Below are positions 26,086 to 36,109 of a stretch of DNA of 64,000 nt, in pieces. Made by a program: the position numbers and the translations under genes. Numbering within the stretch: position 1 is the stretch's first letter; the number at the start of each line of letters is the position of its first letter. Below the pieces are notes generated by a model that saw only the letters and a program-made list of their open reading frames with translations, was not told the origin of the DNA and ran no database searches. Source of the DNA: Fibrobacterota bacterium (GTDB lineage Bacteria; Fibrobacterota; Chitinivibrionia; Chitinivibrionales; Chitinispirillaceae); NCBI GenBank assembly GCA_023436205.1, contig JAEZKC010000077.1:9811-73810 (forward strand), in the 5' to 3' direction.

Positions 26086-26469
26086 ATGACATTCAGCATC
26101 AAAGATCAATCACTGCTTATTCCCGGTTCAAAGGACAATCCCTACACTGTAGCCATTTTTGACAATGCAAAATGGCTGATTGTCTGCCGCACATTCTGCG
26201 AGCCTTCGGTCTTATCTTTAAAGGATTACATTTCCAGAGGCGCTTCAGTTTTGACAGTTTTAAATCGCAAAGGGCTAAGGAAAACCATTGAATTGAAAGA
26301 TTGTGCAACCAGCGATTCCAGAAATTCGATAAGAGTGCAGGATGCCATTTGCCTGTTTGAAAAGTCAACAGATAAGAATTCCGAAGATGATAACTTCAGA
26401 AACATGAAAGTCGCCACAAGCACAAAATCGATTCCCGATCGTTCTCAAGAGATAGGGCCCTCCAAGTAA
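26086..26469 (+). CDS. Hypothetical protein, 127 residues
   Basis: No family recognised. The frame has a mixed hydrophobic/polar composition like a folded small protein (NPYTVAIFDNAKWLIVCRTF) and a charged C-terminal tail, and codon use resembles the neighbours. There is no good ribosome binding site before the ATG and no neighbour on the same transcript. It is the only plausible gene between the lipoprotein and the foldase gene. Confidence 0.4.
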   Translation: MTFSIKDQSLLIPGSKDNPYTVAIFDNAKWLIVCRTFCEPSVLSLKDYISRGASVLTVLNRKGLRKTIELKDCATSDSRNSIRVQDAICLFEKSTDKNSEDDNFRNMKVATSTKSIPDRSQEIGPSK

Positions 26470-26775
26470 AGAAGTAAACCCGAATTTATAGGGGTCTCCT
26501 TCCCTCTCCAGCTTTTTGTTGCAGTACCGCTCTGAATGCGGCATACAATCAGGTCTGCGGAAATAGCCTTTCAAATAAGAATACATGCTGCCCTCTGTTT
26601 AATCATGGAGAATGGCATTATGCTCGTTTTACATGAATACGGATAAATCTCAGAAAAACGTTCAGACTCAGTATGATCGCTCATTTCAGAATTTTTTGAG
26701 GATTACACAGTCTGCAGGATGGCTTTTATCGGGTTGGAAAGATTACGGGTTTAAGAGAGGAGCAGGGGCAGAAAA
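26470..26775. other. Intergenic stretch with no recognised feature
   Basis: About 300 bases between the small hypothetical gene and the terminator of the foldase gene. Only short overlapping frames with atypical composition occur; no tRNA or repeat seen. Confidence 0.4.
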
Positions 26776-26806
26776 GGACCCGAACCGCACAGAACGGTTC
26801 GGGTCC
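26776..26806 (-). terminator. Strong intrinsic terminator of the PpiD-like gene
   Basis: Perfect 12-bp stem GGACCCGAACCG/CGGTTCGGGTCC with a seven-base loop, six bases after the stop codon. On the minus strand it is followed by TTTTCTG. Confidence 0.85.
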
Positions 26807-26811
26807 ATCAA

Positions 26812-28632
26812 TTAATCGAGGTAATATCTGTCAATAAAGCTCACAACCTTGGCACTATTCTGCAGGTTGCGATACCATAAACCATAAGCCATCTGTTTGG
26901 TCTGCTCAAGTGAAGCCTGTACGGCCAGCTTTGCATCCGCAGATTCCCAGTCAAACTTCCCGGCATCCTTTTTACCGATAACCTTAACAATGAAGAAATT
27001 GCCTTGATCATCGATAACCGGAGAGACATCCCCTTCAGTAAGTGTATTCGCCATAGTGGCTGCTTTGGAAGCATATCCGACCTGCGGAATGTACTCGGTA
27101 GAAGCAACAGTATCGGTTACTCCCGTTACAAGAAGGGTATCTGCAGTCTTAAGATCTGTAATGGATGCACCATTCTTGATCTTTGTCAGGAGCTGTTCGG
27201 CGTACTTTTTAGCTTCCTGCTGTGCGAGTGAATCCTTGAGAGCATTCACAATCTGAGGACGAGCTGTTTCCAGTGGCTGCATACCCTTTTTGAGCTTCTG
27301 CTTGACAGCAAGTAAAAAGAAGGCCTCGTTGTTTTCGAGCCGGTCGGAAATATCGCCCTTGTCACGACCAAAGGCAAAGCTGTTGGCACCGGATACATAC
27401 CCTACTTTAGGAATATACTCCCCTTTATTGAAAAGTCCTGTGGAATCCACAGAAACCGAAGGATCTGCTTTGCCGGTCTCGACAATTCCCTTTTCCAGCA
27501 TGATTGTCCTCAACGAATCTGCCTTCCATGAGAGCTGATCAAGTGTTTCATTGGTGGGGACATTTTTACGGAGTATATGGCGAGCTTTGACCTTGAGCTG
27601 ACCATCTTCCTCTTTCTTTCCTTCAACCTTGATCAAATGATAACCAAACGCAGTCTTGACCGGATCTGAAATCATACCCGAATCCAGAGCAAACGCCACA
27701 GCCTCAAACTCAGGAACCATTGCTCCCTTGCCAAACCATCCCAGATCACCGCCATTGGCAGCTGAACCCTCATCATCAGACTCCACTTCAGCTTCCGCCT
27801 CGAAGGTAGCCTCACCGGATTCGATTTTCTTTTTAAGATCGGCAAGATCTTTCAGATAAAACTGCTCATCGGATGCAGTGGCCACCTTGGGAATTTTCAC
27901 GAAATAAAGGTCAGCCTGCTCTTCCTGATGAAACTTGTCCTGATTTGCATCATAATAACTCTTAATCATCTGATCTGTCACTTTTACCGAATCATTTCTG
28001 AAACGGTCCGACTCCACCTTGACATACTCGAAGGAGGCTTTGCTGTTTTTCAGATCATGGTTGTAAGCTGCCTCGGCTTTGGACGGGAACACACCAGCCT
28101 TGAGCAGAGTCTCCAGTTTCATGCTGGGCAGAATCAGAGTACTAATCTGATTTTCAACATCTCTCAACCAGGGATATGTCGAATAATTCTGAGGCGTGTT
28201 AAGCCACTGCACATATTTGCTTGTATCAAACTGGCCGTTGGTCTGAAAGATGGAAGCAGTATCAATTCCGGGCAGCGGATTGCGCTTAAGATACTGGAAC
28301 ACCTCTTCATCACTGGACTCAAGTCTCATCTGCTTCACTACATTATCCAGAAGAACTTTGCCCACTTCCTGATTCCAGACCTGCTTTGGCACCATGCGGT
28401 ACTGAGCCGGAGGAATCTCTCTTCCCTGCTCCTGCATCCGCTGACGCTCGATATTCACCAGATAGTCAAAGTACTGAAGTGAAACCTCTTTTCCTTCAAT
28501 TTTTCCAGCAACGTTCTTCTTTGCCATGCCGGTGATATTCATACCCCAGTCCATGAATATGGTACCGCCGACAAATGCAATGATGATGATAAGCATGACG
28601 ATGGGAGCTATCTCCCGCATTTTACTGATCAT
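26812..28632 (-). CDS. Membrane-anchored peptidyl-prolyl isomerase, PpiD/SurA-like
   Basis: 606-residue periplasmic foldase. One N-terminal membrane segment (IVMLIIIIAFVGGTIFMDWG), then a SurA/PpiD N-terminal chaperone region with many Gln/Glu helices. A parvulin domain follows near residues 230-355 (GGDLGWFGKGAMVPEFEAVA, then DPVKTAFGYHLIKV), and a second parvulin-like segment near 363-470 (VKARHILRK). Start ATG after GAGGAG. It likely assists folding of outer-membrane or exported proteins. Single-gene unit with its own terminator. Confidence 0.9.
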   Translation of the reverse strand: MISKMREIAPIVMLIIIIAFVGGTIFMDWGMNITGMAKKNVAGKIEGKEVSLQYFDYLVNIERQRMQEQGREIPPAQYRMVPKQVWNQEVGKVLLDNVVKQMRLESSDEEVFQYLKRNPLPGIDTASIFQTNGQFDTSKYVQWLNTPQNYSTYPWLRDVENQISTLILPSMKLETLLKAGVFPSKAEAAYNHDLKNSKASFEYVKVESDRFRNDSVKVTDQMIKSYYDANQDKFHQEEQADLYFVKIPKVATASDEQFYLKDLADLKKKIESGEATFEAEAEVESDDEGSAANGGDLGWFGKGAMVPEFEAVAFALDSGMISDPVKTAFGYHLIKVEGKKEEDGQLKVKARHILRKNVPTNETLDQLSWKADSLRTIMLEKGIVETGKADPSVSVDSTGLFNKGEYIPKVGYVSGANSFAFGRDKGDISDRLENNEAFFLLAVKQKLKKGMQPLETARPQIVNALKDSLAQQEAKKYAEQLLTKIKNGASITDLKTADTLLVTGVTDTVASTEYIPQVGYASKAATMANTLTEGDVSPVIDDQGNFFIVKVIGKKDAGKFDWESADAKLAVQASLEQTKQMAYGLWYRNLQNSAKVVSFIDRYYLD

Positions 28633-28740
28633 ACACTCTCCTCGAATGTTTATGTAGTGAGCAGATATGGTTTACGGTTATGGTTGAAAGAGAGCTAAAC
28701 CGCGGAGTTCTCGAAAGAGAGAAGGACACTGCGGAAAAAA

Positions 28741-28762
28741 GCCGGCCCCCTGAGAAGCCGGC
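28741..28762 (-). terminator. Intrinsic terminator of the S41 protease gene
   Basis: GCCGGC at 28741-28746 pairs with GCCGGC at 28757-28762. On the minus strand the hairpin is followed by six T residues, 16 bp after the protease stop codon. Confidence 0.75.
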
Positions 28763-28778
28763 CTCTCTTATGAATTAC

Positions 28779-30671
28779 TTACTTTTTCTTAGCGCCTTTA
28801 CTGGTTTCCTTTTTAGAATCTTTTTTAGAATCAGTTGCCTGACCCACCGGCTGAGCATCATTTCCGGGTTTGAGAAGATTCGAATAAGCCTCTTTATCTC
28901 TTAATAGATTAATTGCCGTACTAAGCTGCTCGTCATTCTTAAGCTTTGATCTGAAGACGATATCATGATCCTGACCGAACTCTCGCACCAGCAGAGCATC
29001 ACGAACAAGTCTTTTGATCTCCGTGTCATTCTGCCTAAGAGCCCGCCTGCTCTCCTGATTGAGGATGGAGTCCATCTTTTCAGCCGCAGCCTTCAGACCG
29101 CTCATCTCACCCTCACTGAGCTTTGGAAGTTCCATATAAGGATTCTTGGCCTTGAAAGCTGTATCCTCAACAAGTCCACTCTTCTTTTTAAACTCCTCAA
29201 GCTGCAGCTGAGCCACACTCTGATATGTGAATTTGATTGAATCCAGAAAATTATAAAATGCACTCATGGTTGTCTCATCCACCTGGTAATCGTTGGTGAG
29301 TTTCACATTTCGTTTCTGGAGGCGCACATATTCCATATTGGCGAACTGAAAAAACACATCCTTTCCATAGAGGGCTCGTATGGTCATCTGAGGAATCTTC
29401 TGTTTCACTATGGTATCAGGCACTATCCCGCCGCCACCATGAACAATTCTTCCACCATTTGTCTTGTAAGTGGCAGTATCCACTCTGGTGCCGTGTGACT
29501 TCTCGGCAGACTCCCCTTCAGTGCTGTTTTCACCCCCCTCCTCCTCAGATGCCAACTCCTCTTCAGCATCTTTTCGGAAGTTTTCGGCACGATTGATGCA
29601 TCTTCCTGCAGGAGTGTAGTAAAAAGCAGTGGTCAATTTCAGATGGTTTGATGCATCCAGTGGCAGAATGCTCTGCACGGAACCCTTTCCAAAAGAAGTA
29701 TCCCCCACGATAATGCCTCTGTCCCAATCCTGAATGGCACCGGAAACAATTTCTGAGGCGCTGGCTGACGCATAGTCGACCAAAACCGCCAGGGGCATAT
29801 CAAGAGGAAGCACAGGATTACTTGATGAACGAAACTCGTTGTTCTGACTTCTTACCCGGCCCCTAGTGGAAACCACCAGTGATTTGCGAGGCAGGAACTT
29901 TTCGGAAACCTCAATGGCCTGAGGAAGAAGACCACCGGGATTATGTCTGAGATCGAAAACCATCCCTTTGATGTTCTTCTTGAGGAGTTCCTTTATAGCC
30001 TTCTCCACCTCTGCACCGGCATCGGCGGAAAACTGCTGAAGATTAACATAACCAATGTCATTATCCAATACGCCATAATAGGGAACTGATTTAATATGGA
30101 TGATCTCCCTCTTAATTTCGTAAGGAATGTCCTCCGGCTCGCCTTTTCTTCTGATTAGAATGGTTACCGTGGATCCCGGTTCGCCGCGCAGTTTGTTGAC
30201 CGCCTTATCAACGGTAATGCCTGCAGTGGAAACCCCGTCGATCTTGATGATCTGGTCACCGGACTGAATTCCGGCTCTGGATGCAGGTGTTCCGGATATG
30301 GGGGTCATGACAGTGAGAACATTATCTCTGATTGAAATCTGGATTCCCAAACCGCCAAACTTTCCATCGGTCTGGATTCTTAGCTCCTCGTATTCCTTGG
30401 CTTCAAAGTAGGAAGTGTGGGGATCAAGAATTTTCAGCATACCCGAAATGGCGTTATCGACCAGTTCCTTGGAAGAGACATCGTCAACGTAGTTCTGATG
30501 AATTTTGGTGATCACGTCATCCATGCGGCGAATATCACCGTAGAAGTCATCCCCGCTGGCCTTGGTGGAATCAACCAGCAAACCGGTGAATACCACGATC
30601 ATGATGACCATACCCACAAACGGAGTTCCTCTGAAGAACTTACGGGCTTGCTGATCTGAAGTCTTTTCCAT
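28779..30671 (-). CDS. Carboxyl-terminal processing protease, S41 family (CtpA-like)
   Basis: Periplasmic tail-specific serine protease, 630 residues, anchored by an N-terminal helix (GMVIMIVVFTGLLV). A PDZ domain covers about 100-190 (GGLGIQISIRDN...GDQIIKIDGVSTAG). The protease core includes MVFDLRHNPGGLL and the catalytic Ser in DTSFGKGSVQSILPL with its Lys downstream. An acidic insertion (EEELASEEEGGENSTEGES) and a Lys-rich C-terminus (KKETSKGAKKK) are unusual additions. The start at 30671 follows AGGAG; five more residues upstream would lack a site. Confidence 0.93.
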   Translation of the reverse strand: MEKTSDQQARKFFRGTPFVGMVIMIVVFTGLLVDSTKASGDDFYGDIRRMDDVITKIHQNYVDDVSSKELVDNAISGMLKILDPHTSYFEAKEYEELRIQTDGKFGGLGIQISIRDNVLTVMTPISGTPASRAGIQSGDQIIKIDGVSTAGITVDKAVNKLRGEPGSTVTILIRRKGEPEDIPYEIKREIIHIKSVPYYGVLDNDIGYVNLQQFSADAGAEVEKAIKELLKKNIKGMVFDLRHNPGGLLPQAIEVSEKFLPRKSLVVSTRGRVRSQNNEFRSSSNPVLPLDMPLAVLVDYASASASEIVSGAIQDWDRGIIVGDTSFGKGSVQSILPLDASNHLKLTTAFYYTPAGRCINRAENFRKDAEEELASEEEGGENSTEGESAEKSHGTRVDTATYKTNGGRIVHGGGGIVPDTIVKQKIPQMTIRALYGKDVFFQFANMEYVRLQKRNVKLTNDYQVDETTMSAFYNFLDSIKFTYQSVAQLQLEEFKKKSGLVEDTAFKAKNPYMELPKLSEGEMSGLKAAAEKMDSILNQESRRALRQNDTEIKRLVRDALLVREFGQDHDIVFRSKLKNDEQLSTAINLLRDKEAYSNLLKPGNDAQPVGQATDSKKDSKKETSKGAKKK

Positions 30672-30788
30672 TGTTTCTCCTGCCATGTTAATGTAGTCTG
30701 ACTAGCCCTGTAGGAACAACCCCGGAGGCAGCGGGAGTGTCCTGAAGCGTTTTCGCGACACTATATGAAAATACATCAGGTAGCAATA

Positions 30789-31445
30789 TCAATTCCATTC
30801 TGAATGAGAGAGAGTGGTACTCTGAAGCATGCCGGAAAGCATCCGGTAAACCTCGTCTGTAAGCTCTTCCAAACCTCTGCTGCCATCAAGAAGCCTGATT
30901 TTTTCCGGATTTGCGGAAGCGGCAGCAAGATACCCCTCCCTGATCCTGCCAAAAAAAGCATCCCCCGCACTCTCCAGCCTGTCCTGCCCCTTGCCGATGC
31001 GGCTGAGACGCAGCTTTGATAATTCTACTGATATATCAAATATAAAAGTACAATCGGGAGATACCCCGGAGGTGGCAAATTCATTAATGTTTTTGAGAAA
31101 CTCCAGTTCCAGCCCACGTCCGTAACCCTGATAAGCAAAAGTGGCTTCCTGGAAACGATCACACAATACAAGCTCACCGCGTTCTATTGCAGGCCTGATT
31201 GTCTGTTGCACATGCTGAGCGCGAGCAGCAAGATAGAGAAGCAGTTCAGTCTGGGAACACATTTCTGAATTCTGAGGCGAGATAAGAATTTCACGAATCT
31301 TTTCACTTATGGGGGTTCCTCCGGGCTCACGGGTCACTACAACTACATATCCCTGAGCCCTGAGTTTTTCGGCAACCCTGAGAAGCTGGGTGCTTTTACC
31401 GCACCCGTCAATACCCTCGAAAGTTATGAAAAGTCCCCTGCTCAT
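30789..31445 (-). CDS. tmk: Thymidylate kinase
   Basis: Phosphorylates dTMP to dTDP. 218 residues with the P-loop FEGIDGCGKST at the N-terminus, the DR(Y/F) motif CDRFQEATFAYQG, and the lid region LSRIGKGQDRLE. The ATG at 31445 overlaps the secA stop (ATGA); the frame extends six codons further upstream inside secA. Co-transcribed with secA. Confidence 0.95.
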   Translation of the reverse strand: MSRGLFITFEGIDGCGKSTQLLRVAEKLRAQGYVVVVTREPGGTPISEKIREILISPQNSEMCSQTELLLYLAARAQHVQQTIRPAIERGELVLCDRFQEATFAYQGYGRGLELEFLKNINEFATSGVSPDCTFIFDISVELSKLRLSRIGKGQDRLESAGDAFFGRIREGYLAAASANPEKIRLLDGSRGLEELTDEVYRMLSGMLQSTTLSHSEWN

Positions 31446-34400
31446 GAATTGGCACCGTGACACTTTTTAAACTTCTTTCCACTGCCGCATGGACAAGGAT
31501 CATTTCTTCCCACCTGCGGTGCAACTCTTACCGGCTGCATAACCGTGGTCTGGCCGCCTCCACGATTGGTTACCATCTGGGGCTGCATCTGAGGACGAGG
31601 CATGGGAGCAGGAGCAGCTTCTCGTGACGGCGCAAATGTTTCTGCTGAATCGTGAACCGGCCGGGCACTGCCCAGATTCATGCGGTCCTGGCGTTCAACC
31701 CTCTCCAGACGGAAAATGTAATTGGAAACCTCCCGCGCAATTGTGCTTCTCAGTTCCTTGAACATCGTCAGACCTTCCCGCTGATACTCAAAAAGGGGAT
31801 TTTTCTGACCGAAGGCGCGGAACTGAACTCCACCCTTGAGATGATCCATTTCAAAAAGGTGATCCTTCCAGAGAGTATCGATCACCATAAGGAAAACACC
31901 TCGCTCAAATTGACGCATAACAGGTGTGCCGAAACGCTGTTCCTTCTCTTCGTACTTTTCCTTCACCAAATGCCAGACATCATCAAAAAGACTGTCCTGA
32001 GTTTTTGAACCTATCTCATTTTCAGGAATCCGGTAGACCACACCGAAAGATGTCTGAATATCTTCGTATAATCCGTCAAGATTCCAGGTCTCTGTGAACT
32101 TGCGATCGGTGGTATGCTTCTCGATAATTTCCTCAAGCGTTGACGCGATCTGATCAAGAATCTCATCTTTAAGATTCTCCCCGCGCAAAATTCTCTGGCG
32201 AAGCCCGTAAATCTCCCGGCGCTGGAGGTTCATCACATCATCATATTCCTTGAGATGCTTTCTGATATCGAAGTTGCGCCCCTCAACTCTCTTCTGAGCA
32301 CCTGCGATAGACCCGCTGACCCAGCGGTGACTGATTGCTTCTCCTTCAGGGGTGCCCAGCCTGTCCATGACAGCACGGATTCTTTCTGCACCGAAGATAC
32401 GCATGAGATCATCATCGATTGACAGGAAAAACTTTGATGAACCGGGGTCACCCTGACGACCCGCACGACCACGCAGCTGATTGTCGATTCGACGGCTTTC
32501 GTGACGCTCGGTTCCGATGATATGAAGACCGCCCAATGCGAGCACTTTCTCATGCTCTTCACGAGTTTTCTCGTAAAGTTTCGAAAATTTCTGCCTTTTC
32601 TCCTCGAGGGTCAGGGAATCAGGTTCAATGTCCTCCTTGAGAAGTTCATTGTTAGCCATTATCTCAAAATTACCGCCCAGCACAATATCGGTTCCACGAC
32701 CGGCCATATTGGTGGCAATAGTGACCGCACTCAGGCGCCCAGCCTGAGCCACAATGGTGGCTTCCTTGGCGTGGTGTTTGGCGTTTAGCACCTCATGCTG
32801 GATACCGGCTCTTATGAGGAGCTTGCTGAGAAGTTCCGATTTTTCGATGGAGGTGGTTCCCACAAGACAGGGACGTCCCTTCTCGTGCATATCCTGAATC
32901 TCCTTGACAATAGCATTATACTTTTCCCGATAAGTCTTGTAGATTTCATCGTCAAAGTCAAGCCTCTGCAAGGAACGGTTGGTGGGAATTGTGACCACGT
33001 CAAGCTTATATATTTCATGAAATTCAGCAGCTTCGGTGACCGCTGTACCGGTCATACCGGCCAGTTTATTATACATTTTGAAAAAATTCTGAAATGTAAT
33101 GGTTGCCAGTGTCTGGTTCTCCCCGGCTACCTTTACACCTTCCTTGGCTTCCAACGCCTGATGCAACCCCTCACTGTAACGTCGTCCATGAAGAATACGA
33201 CCGGTAAACTCATCAACAATGAGTATCTGACCATCCTGCACCACATAGTTTACATCGCGCTCGAAAAGAGAATACGCTCTGAGGAGCTGGCTTATACTGT
33301 GAATGCGCTCGGAAATTTCGGCATAACTTCTATGAGCTTCTTCCTTGCGTTCAGCTTTTTCCTGAATGCTCAGGGAACTGTCAGCATCAATTTTACCGAG
33401 CAGTTCTGCAAGATCGGGCACCACGAAAAAGTTGCCATTTTCTCCTCCGACAAGTGCCCGGCCCTTCTCGGAAAGTTCGGCACTGTGACCTGATTCATCG
33501 ATGACATAATATAGCTCCTCATCGATTTCATGCAGCTTTTTATCTCTGAGGTAATCGGTTTCCACCATTTTCATGTACCTGGCGGCACCCTGTTCCTTGA
33601 GCAGTTTAAGAAGACGCTTGTTTTTGGGAGCACCACGCTGAGCGACCAGAAGCTTAAAGCCGGCTTCGTACTCTTTACCCTCCTGTTTGAGAAGCTCTTC
33701 GGCCTCCCCAACGATACTCTGGACAAGTGTATTCTGTGCACTAACCAGTTTCACCACACGAGGTTTGAGTTCTTCGTACTCACGGTTGGATTTGGTAACC
33801 GGTCCGGAAATAATGAGCGGAGTACGAGCCTCATCAATAAGAATGTTATCCACTTCATCGACAACCGCGAAATTGAGTTCACGCTGAACACACTGTTCGG
33901 GAGCTGAGGCCATGTTGTCACGAAGATAATCGAAACCGAACTCGTTATTTGTTCCGTAAGTGATATCGCAGTTATAAGCGGCCTTGCGCTGGGGGCTGTG
34001 AGGTTCGGTGAGATCGAGACAGCCCACAGTCAGACCCAGAAAATTGAAGATCTTACCCATCCACTCGCTATCGCGTCGAGCCAGATAATCGTTAACCGTA
34101 ATAACATGAACACCTTTGCCGCTGAGCGCATTGAGATAGGCGGCCATGGTGGCGACCTGCGTTTTTCCCTCACCGGTCTTCATCTCAGAAATTTTACCCT
34201 GATGAAGCACAATGGCACCCATGACCTGCACGTCGAAGTGGGCCATGAACTGCACATCCTGGCCATCAGCCCCCTTCACAATTTTTCGCTCACCCAACAC
34301 TCTGTGAGTGGCTTCCCTCACTACCGCAAATGCTTCGGGCAACAAATCGTCAAGTGTTTCACCTTTAGTAAGGCGTTCTCTGAACTCTTCAGTTTTAGCC

Positions 34401-34534
34401 TTAAGCTGCTCGTCGGTCAAAGACTTCACACTTTCTCTTTGAGCATTCACCCGCTCCAAAATGGGCAGCAGCTTCTTGACGTCCTTCTCCTGCTTTGACC
34501 CGAAAACCTTACCGAGAATACTCAGAAAATTCAT
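31442..34534 (-). CDS. secA: Preprotein translocase ATPase SecA
   Basis: Motor of the Sec pathway at the inner membrane, 1030 residues, longer than E. coli SecA (901). Walker A region MKTGEGKT, DEAD-type VDEVDNILIDEARTPL, helicase motif QLRGRAGRQGDPG, and a C-terminal zinc motif (CPCGSGKKFKKCH) that binds SecB or ribosomes. A Pro/Met/Gln-rich linker precedes the zinc motif. The start MNFLSILGKVFG is chosen because AGAGG lies upstream and overlaps the alternative ATG at 34543. Confidence 0.97.
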   Translation of the reverse strand: MNFLSILGKVFGSKQEKDVKKLLPILERVNAQRESVKSLTDEQLKAKTEEFRERLTKGETLDDLLPEAFAVVREATHRVLGERKIVKGADGQDVQFMAHFDVQVMGAIVLHQGKISEMKTGEGKTQVATMAAYLNALSGKGVHVITVNDYLARRDSEWMGKIFNFLGLTVGCLDLTEPHSPQRKAAYNCDITYGTNNEFGFDYLRDNMASAPEQCVQRELNFAVVDEVDNILIDEARTPLIISGPVTKSNREYEELKPRVVKLVSAQNTLVQSIVGEAEELLKQEGKEYEAGFKLLVAQRGAPKNKRLLKLLKEQGAARYMKMVETDYLRDKKLHEIDEELYYVIDESGHSAELSEKGRALVGGENGNFFVVPDLAELLGKIDADSSLSIQEKAERKEEAHRSYAEISERIHSISQLLRAYSLFERDVNYVVQDGQILIVDEFTGRILHGRRYSEGLHQALEAKEGVKVAGENQTLATITFQNFFKMYNKLAGMTGTAVTEAAEFHEIYKLDVVTIPTNRSLQRLDFDDEIYKTYREKYNAIVKEIQDMHEKGRPCLVGTTSIEKSELLSKLLIRAGIQHEVLNAKHHAKEATIVAQAGRLSAVTIATNMAGRGTDIVLGGNFEIMANNELLKEDIEPDSLTLEEKRQKFSKLYEKTREEHEKVLALGGLHIIGTERHESRRIDNQLRGRAGRQGDPGSSKFFLSIDDDLMRIFGAERIRAVMDRLGTPEGEAISHRWVSGSIAGAQKRVEGRNFDIRKHLKEYDDVMNLQRREIYGLRQRILRGENLKDEILDQIASTLEEIIEKHTTDRKFTETWNLDGLYEDIQTSFGVVYRIPENEIGSKTQDSLFDDVWHLVKEKYEEKEQRFGTPVMRQFERGVFLMVIDTLWKDHLFEMDHLKGGVQFRAFGQKNPLFEYQREGLTMFKELRSTIAREVSNYIFRLERVERQDRMNLGSARPVHDSAETFAPSREAAPAPMPRPQMQPQMVTNRGGGQTTVMQPVRVAPQVGRNDPCPCGSGKKFKKCHGANS

Positions 34535-34546
34535 ACTTTTCATCCT

Positions 34547-35131
34547 CTATTCTAAACGGAAGTCCCTGATTTCAAGATTCTCCAAGTCACCAGCCTCAAG
34601 CAGGTCATCCATCGCCTCTTTCAGCTCTGCTCTGAGCGGTTCAGTCTGAATTGAACCATACTCCTTGCGACGCATCACATTCAAAGCCATCACTTTCAGA
34701 TCGTCGCGCTTTAAAAGAATCTCCTGGTACAGGGCATCATTGTTGAAAAATATCGCCACAGTGAGATAGATCGTAAGATCATCCCGTCCTGAAATTTTAC
34801 ATCTGACATCGGAAAGAACCAGCGAATCGGGCTGAACAGCTTCAGACACCGCTCCCTTTTTTCCAGCTAACCCAGTGTCTGCTCCAGAATCGGAGCGTTG
34901 CACTGCCGCAGTTTCCTGCACCGGCGGTAAAACCGGGGACTCTTCAACCTGCTCTGCGGGCTTTCCGGCAAAAAGAACTGGCAGCTTTATCCAATCCCGG
35001 TTATTATAAAGCACAATCCCACATAAAATAATACAGATCAGAAGCAGCAGAAACCGTCTATACTTCTTTACTCTATTCCGTCGCTTAACCCAATCAGCCT
35101 CAGTATCGGTTTTTCCCGGATTTTTGGTCAT
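34547..35131 (-). CDS. Single-pass membrane protein, FliL-like C-terminal domain
   Basis: 194 residues: basic cytoplasmic N-terminus (VKRRNRVKKYRR), one membrane segment (FLLLLICIILCGIVLY), a Pro/Gln/Ser-rich periplasmic linker, and a C-terminal domain (LTIYLTVAIFFNNDALYQEI, then LRAELKEAMDDLLE) laid out like FliL. The similarity is by pattern only and no flagellar genes are nearby. It ends 12 bp before secA and may share its transcript. Start uncertain by two codons. Confidence 0.6.
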   Translation of the reverse strand: MTKNPGKTDTEADWVKRRNRVKKYRRFLLLLICIILCGIVLYNNRDWIKLPVLFAGKPAEQVEESPVLPPVQETAAVQRSDSGADTGLAGKKGAVSEAVQPDSLVLSDVRCKISGRDDLTIYLTVAIFFNNDALYQEILLKRDDLKVMALNVMRRKEYGSIQTEPLRAELKEAMDDLLEAGDLENLEIRDFRLE

Positions 35132-35476
35132 CAGCACTGATTTGTCATTCCTGTTATCAAAGCTTTTTCACCGGTTCACACCAGGGCTTGAGGTGAAGGC
35201 TGTTTAATAATACGCAGGGCTTGGATCTTTAGTGTCCATATTGCGCACAAATTAAAGCCTCGCGACGAAAACAAACGTATAAGATACATTATTTATATAT
35301 ACAAGAACACAGGATTCAGCTGCTTAAGCCTGTTTTCCCAGATAAAACCAATTCAGATGTTGATCCTGGACAAAAATCCGCTAATGCAGCAAACTCAGTC
35401 CGTTATCATCCCGAATTCATTCCGGGAGCAATGTATATTTATTGTTTACTGAAACTTCATCGATAAAGGACTAGCT
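35132..35476. other. Divergent intergenic region between the FliL-like gene and the kdsD-like gene
   Basis: 345 bases with promoters for both directions expected. A TATATTTATTG stretch about 30 bp before the plus-strand gene could serve as its -10 region. A short repeat of the form cagggcttg occurs at 35184 and 35215. No RNA gene or reading frame seen. Confidence 0.4.
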
Positions 35477-36109
35477 GTGAGCTCCATTCTGGAACGTGCA
35501 CAAGAAATCATCGAAGCGGAAGCCAAAGCACTGCAAAGCATACCACTGGACGGCAGTTTTGAAAAAGCTGTGGAAATTCTGCATACATGCAAGGGAAAAG
35601 TAGTAACCACCGGGATGGGAAAAGCGGGGAACATCGCTTTGAAAATAGCAGGCACTCTCTGCTCCACCGGCACACCCGCATCTTATCTGCATCCCGGGGA
35701 AGCGGCGCATGGAGATTTGGGTATTCTTGCCCCTGGAGATGTAATTATTGCGTTCTCCACCAGCGGTAAAACCAGAGAAGTAATCGAAATGCTTGAGTTG
35801 GCTCATCACTTTGGAATAGACCATATCATCGGCATAACCAGTCATCCCGATTCGGCGATCAGAAATCTTTGCAGTGTGGTGATTAATATGGGCGAAATCA
35901 AGGAACCCTGTTCTCTTGGCCTGACCCCCACCTCGAGCACCACTGTGATGATGGCCATCGGGGATGCATTATCGCTGGTTTTGATGGAGAAGAAAAAGAT
36001 CAATCGTCAACAGTATGGCTTGCGGCATCATGGCGGCTATCTGGGTCAAATGGCCAAACAGACTCTCATACCTGAACCATCGGCAATATCTGAAGGGCCA
36101 ACCCAATGA
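35477..36109 (+). CDS. kdsD: SIS-domain sugar-phosphate isomerase, arabinose-5-phosphate isomerase-like (KdsD/GutQ)
   Basis: Interconverts ribulose 5-phosphate and arabinose 5-phosphate for Kdo synthesis. 210 residues form one SIS domain: TTGMGKAGNIALKIAGTLCS, HPGEAAHGDLG, AFSTSGKTREV and GLTPTSSTTVMMAIGDAL are the family signature motifs. The CBS domains of E. coli KdsD are absent. GTG start after AAAGGA. It overlaps nadB by ATGA. Confidence 0.9.
   Translation: MSSILERAQEIIEAEAKALQSIPLDGSFEKAVEILHTCKGKVVTTGMGKAGNIALKIAGTLCSTGTPASYLHPGEAAHGDLGILAPGDVIIAFSTSGKTREVIEMLELAHHFGIDHIIGITSHPDSAIRNLCSVVINMGEIKEPCSLGLTPTSSTTVMMAIGDALSLVLMEKKKINRQQYGLRHHGGYLGQMAKQTLIPEPSAISEGPTQ

Noticed and set aside
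26612..26815. 67-residue plus-strand frame before the PpiD gene terminator
   Set aside because: Its end is made of the terminator hairpin, and it lacks a ribosome binding site and any recognisable similarity.
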